64,000 nt of DNA, taken from positions 2,105,968 through 2,169,967 of the forward strand of contig NW_006763293.1 of assembly GCF_000218685.1 (NCBI RefSeq). Reading direction: 5' to 3'. The position numbers and the translations under genes were made by a program. Positions 57,465 to 64,000 of the stretch are shown here, in pieces (the stretch's first letter is position 1; every line of letters starts with the position of its first letter). The notes under the pieces were generated by a model, which saw only the letters and a list, made by a program, of their open reading frames with translations, was not told where the DNA came from and did no database searches. Source of the stretch: Serpula lacrymans var. lacrymans S7.9. Its lineage: Eukaryota > Basidiomycota > Agaricomycetes > Boletales > Serpulaceae.

Positions 57465-58038
57465 CTTGTCGTTGTTGATGAATGGTGGATGTGTCGTGGG
57501 CGGGTGGTGGAACGGAGGAAAAGGTCACCCAAGAAATGTTCGAAGGGCAAGGGGAGTCAACAAAAAATGTCGCTGCAACGAAATGCCCTTTTAGGCAACA
57601 GCCAGAACCGCTCAATGACACCCATAATATGTTTTGCATAAATTCGATTTCCAGAAATCCGGCATTCAGACATTTGTTGGTACGCATACAGACTAACTTA
57701 TCAATGTATATCAACCATTGACAAGATTCATCGTGCACGCCAGTCATGATTTTTTGTCTGTCCGATATATCATTTGCACTAATTAGAGACAGCAAGGCAC
57801 AACTTCAAGTACGTGCCCTCAACTAGCTTCATAATCGTTACTAAAATCACACAACCTGCACTACAAGGAGTCGTAATATTTTGTTTCCGTAGGTAAAAAA
57901 AAAGATAGAAATGCACGAGGTAAAGACAAATGGATATCAATGGCGGTATACGTAAAAATTCATGACAAAGACAATAGTAAAGAGAATTATAAGCGGACTA
58001 CGACCTAGCGGGAAAAAAAGAAGCGAAGAAGAAAGCAT

Positions 58039-59789
58039 CTAGTACTCTCCGGCCTCCTCGACGTCAGCCGAATCGATGCCAACCTCCTCGTAATCCTTTT
58101 CTAAAGCGGCAAGGTCCTCCCGAGCCTCAGAGAACTCGCCTTCTTCCATACCCTCACCCACATACCAGTGAACGAAGGCACGTTTCGAGTACAAAAGGTC
58201 GAATTTATGGTCAAGACGACTCCATGCAGTAGAAATAGCAGTCGTGTTCGACAACATGCACATGCTACGCGAGACTTTGGCGAGATCACCTCCAGGAACA
58301 TACGCTGGGGGCTCATTGCAAATACCAAGCTTGAAACCGGTGGGACACCAGTCAACAAATTGAATCGTCCGCTTCGTCTTGATGATGCTGACAGCAGCAT
58401 TGACGTCTTTGGGAACGACGTCACCACGGTACAACAGAGCACATGCCACTAATACATATGTTAGTGTGTGCATTAACATTACAACTACGGCACTCACTGT
58501 ATTTGCCTTCGCGAGGGTCACACTTGACCATCTGGTTACCGGTCTCGAAGCAAGAGAATGTCATATCCGCTACAGAGTTCTGCTCATGGTGAGCTTTTTC
58601 TGCAGAAATAATAGGAGCAAAAGTGGCCAAAGGGAAGTGGATTCGAGGGAAGCTGAGCTAGCTGTTAGCGTAACACACAACTTGAAGTGCGACACTACTT
58701 ACGGAACCAAGTTTGTTTGGAATTCGTTCAAGTCCACGTTCAAAGACCCATCGAAGCGAAGAGAAGCAGTGATAGATGAAACAACCTGAGCAATCAATCG
58801 GTTTAAGTTGGTGAAGCTAGGCGAAGAGATGTTGAGATTCTTCTTGCAAATGTCGTAAATAGCCTCGTTATCAACCTAGCCAATGAGGCGAATTAGACTC
58901 GCCGATAGAAGGAAGATATAGTTACAGTACCATGAATGAACAATCCGAGTGCTCAGAGTCGTATGTGTCGTCAGCACCGAGTTATAGGGCTCAACAACAG
59001 AGTTGGCCATTGTAGGTGCAGGGTATACACTAAATTCTAACTTGGATTTCTTCCCATAGTCAGTGGAAAGACGCTCAAGGATAAGAGCACCGAAACCAGA
59101 ACCAGTTCCACCACCAAATGAATGGAAGATAAAGAATCCCTGGAGACCCGCGCAGTTATCGGCCAAACGGCGAACCTTGTCCATTACAACGTCAATCTGC
59201 TCCTTTCCGATGGTGTAGTGACCACGTGCGTCTAGGGTACATTGATGAAAACGAGCAAGATAGAAACCAAGGATGCGATTACATACAGTTACTAGCAGCA
59301 TCTTCCTTGCCCGTGACCAGGGTCTCTGGGTGGAACAAACTCCGGTATGTTCCAGTCCTGACCTCGTCGATCACATTCGGCTCCAAATCAATGTAGAGCG
59401 AACGCGGCACGTGTTTACCAGACGACGTCTCCGAGAAGAAAGTGCTGAAGCCATCATCGTTGGCTGAGGGCGAACCTTCAACAAGACGGCCATCGGGCTT
59501 TATATTATCGATTAACATCGAATGTGGAATAAAAGAGGAAAAATGGTAATTACACTGAGACCGTGCTCGACGGTGTACAGTTCCCCTAGAAGAATCAAGT
59601 GATTATCAGCATCGTGCCACTCATGAGTCATCGATTACAGCTAAAGGAAGGCGAGTGGACGCGTCTTCAAAATATGTTTGCCAGATCCAAATCCACTACT
59701 CGATTTGATGCAAATTCATTATACTTACAACAGGCGTTACCAATCTGGACACCAGCTTGGCCAACGTGCACGGAGATGACTTCACGCAT
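58039..59789 (-). CDS. Alpha-tubulin, copy 2 (apparent one-base frameshift)
   Basis: Tandem paralog of copy 1. Starts [20 protein letters not shown] at 59,789 with intron 1 at the same place, followed by [94 protein letters not shown] and C-terminal EEAGEY, stop at 58,039-58,041. At 58,953-58,955 (plus strand CTCAGAG versus CTCCAGAG in copy 1) one base is missing, changing TTLEHSD to TTLSTRI and shifting the frame. Everything after it is intact in the expected frame, so a sequencing error or a very recent mutation are the alternatives. The spacers 57,465-58,038 and 59,790-60,192 show no gene. Confidence 0.9.
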
Positions 59790-60192
59790 TTTTTCGAAAG
59801 ATGGAGCTGGATTGTGAAGATAGTTTATAAGTATTGTGCCATCGACACGGAACGACGCGTAGAAAAGTACTTACAGGAGTGGACGAAAGTCGAGGATGGG
59901 GTGATTGCTCAAAGAAAGGGCCAAGGGTTAAAAGAGCGACAAGCACATGTCGCTTACTTAATATACATTCCCACGCCTCAATTGTATTGGCCCCAGCGAT
60001 TCCTCTGATTGGTCCGTGCCACCAGGTGCTAACACGAAGTCTGCATGGTGAATGAATATTGTACTTATACGGCTATGCTACACATGTACATCGTTCAGCG
60101 TCCTATCCGAATTAAAAACAAGGCTATATGATGTAACATAACGAATGCAATGCGCCAGTGGGACGCTAATAGTTCATGATTTCACGTCACGG

Positions 60193-63100
60193 TCAATCAG
60201 ACGACGTTACCCCAATTTTATTCCCAGCCCCAGCCACCAGGCTGCCAGCAGCGCGTACGCCATTACCCGCCTTCATCGAGCTCTTGCGCATGAAGTAACT
60301 AAAATACGTAATCAAGTACTGACCATGTCATCGCCTCATTTTGCTCACGTACCTTACAAGCGACTCCCATACTCTCAGTCCATGGATGTGCATGACACTA
60401 GTGCGAACCTGCTGTTCAGAGACAGACTGGTCCGGTGGCCTGTATGGATCATCGTTGGGGTCAAACGCTGCCCTGATAGCATCTGATGTCTTCATCTTTG
60501 GCACTGTTTTATGTGTGGCGGGAGCAGTGTGGTAGATACTCTTCTTAATGAGTGCAAGTGCTTCAGGCTAAGCGATGTTGTGATTAAACATTAGATAACG
60601 AAGCCAGCAAGGGTGACGTACAGTATCGAGCCTTGCAGCTATAGCAGACGGTGGCGGCCTCTCATCTGCGAGGTCCAAGGGTCCCCATCTTCTATCTTCC
60701 TGGATCTTCCCGTGGGTTGTGCGCGAGGAAGAACCTGTCGCAGAAGAACTCACTCTTTCCGTCTTTGGACGGGTGGGTGAGCTACCAGTGCGACCTTCCC
60801 CTTCAAGTATTAACCCCTGCTCTCTTGCGTGGCTGATCATCAACAGTGCCTTTGCCGTATATTCGAGACGTTTCTTTATAACTTTCTCTGCAGTCTTTCT
60901 ATAACGCTTGTCCCATTCCTCCTGACCTTGCAGCCACTTGAACAGCGGATCTTCTTTTATGATGCCAACCTCAGCAGGTTTCAATGCTAGCGCTGGTATT
61001 TGGTCCTTTGGCTCCATAGCTCGAACGTGCCCCCGGATATCGACACGCTCACGAATCATGAGAACATTTGGAATATCATGCTGTACACGACAAATTGTGA
61101 GACACACAGGATAATGAAGTAATTGGCAACAACACCTCTTGGTCACGAACGACCCGTACTGAAGGCATATCTCCGTGGGCCAAACATGGGACCTGCTCTG
61201 CCTTGTGATTTTGTATTTGCTTCTCAAGCTCGTCTTCGTTCTCTTTATATAGCTGCACGTCAGTCTTCTCCTTCTGCGATGGCGAGCTCTTTGACGTGGT
61301 GTGATGCAGCGGTACTGATTTGTCAACTACCTTTTCTTTATGTTTATGTTTAGGTTGATGCGATGTTTTGTTCTGTTTGTCAGAATGACTATCAGAGGAA
61401 ATGTGTGAAGCTGGACGATGAAGCTCCGGGAAAGGGTTCTGAGCGAGATGCTCATCAGAATTTTGTGTGACGTGCTTTACAAATTCAGCAATAGATCGAT
61501 AAGCATATTTCGCCTGCAGAACCTATTGTAAATGGCAGATAAGACACCAAGCATATAGTGCTTACACTATGGGTGAAAATGAAGACAGTCAAGACATGAC
61601 ACATCCCTACAGCACGTTAGTGAGTGGAGACATCACTACTGATAGCAGCAGTTCATTACTTGCCATCAAAGACCTGAAGGTGCACTTTCGTGGGTTTCGT
61701 GAACTTTTTAGCATTCTCCTTCTGTCTCCAGCCATCCCTTAATATACCCTCGCGAACAGGATATTCATCTGGGTGAGCAGCGCGATGTGCGAGATATATA
61801 ATCTCATCACGCAAAACTTCGCCGTCTCCTGTGATAATATACAGAGGGCAGAGGTTACCCAAGGAGCCCTGAAGGATCGGCGAGACGAGTGGATGAGAAA
61901 GCTGCCTGCCATAAATGTTTCAACATATATGATAAAAACCATCAGACTCTGAGCTCACTCGGTAGTCGCATATTGCTGGATTTGGGAGCGCAGTTCCAAT
62001 GGAACACTGTGCGGATCCTTCATGAGTACTTTTGGCGGCTTGGGCTGCCAAAAGTCGATGTCATCAGGGTCTGGTAGACTAGGTCTCGAGTCAGGTCCAC
62101 GGCCGTCAATGAGACCCTCGCCATGAGGGAGAGAACTTTCTACTTTATAAGTACCGCGTTTATCTGTGTTGGCGCTTGCTCCATCGACCCCACCCATATT
62201 GTTTTCCATGTCATCCTTTCCGTGTTCAAAAGACATCATCGTGTCCTGAGGTTGCGGACTCTTCTCCTTTCCTACATCCTTCGGTACCTTTGTGTGACCT
62301 TGGGATCGCTTCATCATCTTCTTGACACGCCCCTGCTCTGGCCACATGGTATCAGCATGGCCAGGTTTCGGTGGAGGGTTGCTTTGAGCCTTCGTCACGC
62401 GCCCTCCATCTTTAATAACATCGACAGGCCAAAGAACCGAGGGTTTGCTGAGAAAACCATGCGGTGGAATGATATCCTATCGTTATTTTTTTTACCAACA
62501 TTAATCAACACCTTTTGAGTTTGGAAATTGGTGAAAGCTGGCGGAAAATAAAACTCACAGTTTCGGTGTTCTTCATGATACTCGGAAAACTGTGTGTCAG
62601 ATCTACCCATGGACTGATGAGAACTGCACCAGCAGGCAATGGCATACCCACGTCGCGTAAGATCGTAAGGACTGTCAGAGCAAGACCACCACCAGCTGAG
62701 TCACCTGCAAAGACGATCTTTGAGGCTGGGACTGCTTGGTGTACAGCATTAGGCGGGGGATCAATGAGATAAAGGTCTGAGAATGATTTATTGTTATAGA
62801 TGACAAGAAGGATGATACTCAAGGAACACCCTTACATGCTGCCAAAACATCTTGCAGGGGGCAAGGCCAAGGGTATTGCGGAGCTTTGCTAGCAAAATAT
62901 GGTTCAACGATTCGTCAATGTTCTATCATCAAAACACATACCGATAATTGACAGCAAATGCACGTCCCTTAGCTTTGCGGGCTAATTTGAAAAGAATATC
63001 ATGACCTGAACGGAAGCCAGAGAATGTAACACACCATAACGAAGAATCTGATAGCGATGAGTATCTGCAGGGGGAAAAAGTAAATTCAGATAGCGTTGAT

Positions 63101-63937
63101 ACAGATAGTTATTCAAGTTACTTATTGAGCCCCAGAAATACCCTCCTGTGTAGTCAAAGTGAAGATATATTAAAGCAGAGTAACCATTAGGAACGTACCT
63201 CCGTGAACGTAAAGCTAAACACATCATCATATATGAGGATTTATTATCATCTCGGAAAACAATTCTTACCATAACTGTTTCTAGTTGTTCCATTCTCTTT
63301 ATCTCCTTTTGCGAATCTGTTAGCTTCTGTGTACTGTTGATATTGAATTTCTCGTCGCTCAGCTGTCCCTTCTCTGCTATCCATTCGCCGTCGATGCCAT
63401 CTAATCCACGTACTTGCCACCATTTTTCACCTCCAACAATGAGCTTGAGATCCTCAGGACCAAACCAATCGATGAGGATATCGGCAGCACGATTACAGGA
63501 GTAGAATGGTATACGGACAGGACAGACAGCGGCCCATGGCGAGGCAGGCACATGAGTGTTGGTACTAGGATGCATAAACACAAAACAATCTAGGACGGGA
63601 ACAAGAAGTGACTTACAAAGCTTGAAGAGATTCTACTGTATTCTTTGTCCCCATAAGAATGAATGCTTTCACTATATTGAACGCTCTTGCGCGTTGTGAA
63701 CGAATTGAATAGCATGGGATTGAAAATGTACATACTCGTCGAAGAATATGTCATCCCTGGCCTCATCTTCTTTGACATGCTCTCTCAACTTCTTGCCCTT
63801 TCGTTTTGAATGAGTGTAGAACGTCTTCACGACGACTACCGCACATTGAGTCAGCAAAACGGGTCCGACATAGATATTTCTACGAGTCTCTTACCTGGAG
63901 TGATGTTGGCAGCAGCTGAAAATGTGGAGACAGGCAT
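60193..63937 (-). CDS. Hormone-sensitive-lipase-type alpha/beta hydrolase with long insert and C-terminal extension
   Basis: Esterase/lipase-like enzyme. The start is probably MPVSTFSAAANITP (ATG 63,937); the frame is open to the window edge, so an earlier exon cannot be excluded. The oxyanion motif VHGGGYFWGSI is restored across a 52-bp intron (about 63,150-63,200). It is followed by AVNYRKAPQYPWPCPLQDVL, the nucleophile KIVFAGDSAGGGLAL, LISPWVDLTHSFPS, the acid in YIITGDGEVLRDEIIY and the His in CHVLTVF. Between the Ser and Asp motifs is a roughly 200-residue low-complexity insert (62,400-61,955). After the His comes a charged extension (SSDSHSDKQNKT..., PLFKWLQGQEEWDKRYRKTA, VWESLVRSYFMRK) ending at 60,193. 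Such long forms occur in other agaricomycetes. Substrate unknown. Confidence 0.82.
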
Positions 63938-64000
63938 TACGGTTGCTGCAAACCTGAAAGAAGACGAAAGAACAGTGGGTGGAGCGCAGTAGCGTTTAGG

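Overview
The window is a nuclear segment of a basidiomycete fungus, most likely an Agaricomycete. The single-copy genes are cut by many short GT-AG introns of about 50-70 bp. The mobile elements are typical of that group: chromodomain Gypsy elements, a Plavaka transposase, a Helitron helicase, a Copia remnant and a RecQ-type helicase fragment. I could not assign a species.

Positions 1 to about 36,200 are a transposon graveyard. The left end is an 84-bp-period minisatellite of hyphenated palindromes (1-1,110), and the same motif recurs at 2,190-2,330. An old antisense Gypsy pol fragment (family 'Gypsy1') follows, interrupted by a solo LTR of a second family ('Gypsy2') with target-site duplication CAAAG. 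Next come an LTR-like repeat, a Helitron PIF1 helicase pseudogene, a Gypsy1 solo LTR (TSD CTCAC) and a decayed Plavaka transposase. A divergent unknown gene beside the transposase is broken by a complete Gypsy1 copy (12,976-27,186; TSD CTCAT; the two 387-bp LTRs read identical). Inside the gag of that copy sits a complete Gypsy2 copy in the opposite orientation (14,554-22,582; TSD CAAGG; the two 696-bp LTRs read identical). A second, 5'-truncated Gypsy2 copy (28,229-34,963), a Copia RNase H piece and a helicase piece complete the region.

Positions 36,500-64,000 are gene-dense. In order they hold: an ACMSD-superfamily decarboxylase (isoorotate decarboxylase-like), convergent with quinolinate phosphoribosyltransferase; a GPI-anchored Ser/Thr-rich wall protein; Gemin2/SIP1, divergent from a DUF3245-like nuclear protein; a small basic protein; a dual-specificity phosphatase; ARF1; exocyst SEC15; a GPP/DOG-type HAD phosphatase; two tandem alpha-tubulins; and a long hormone-sensitive-lipase-type alpha/beta hydrolase. 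Most are housekeeping genes in trafficking, cytoskeleton, NAD synthesis and snRNP assembly.

The strongest unexplained signal is in Gypsy2. From the predicted transcription start (22,070) to the gag ATG (20,093) I find no ATG in any frame on the sense strand, about 1.98 kb. The antisense strand of the same stretch has dozens. Two long overlapping open frames (about 148 and 350 codons, no Met codon) lie in that leader. Both Gypsy families also carry a PBS complementary to the predicted first 10-11 nt of their own transcript, the Tf1/sushi self-priming layout. Two gene models contain likely sequencing indels: a cluster of single-base insertions in the decarboxylase, and a one-base loss in alpha-tubulin 2.
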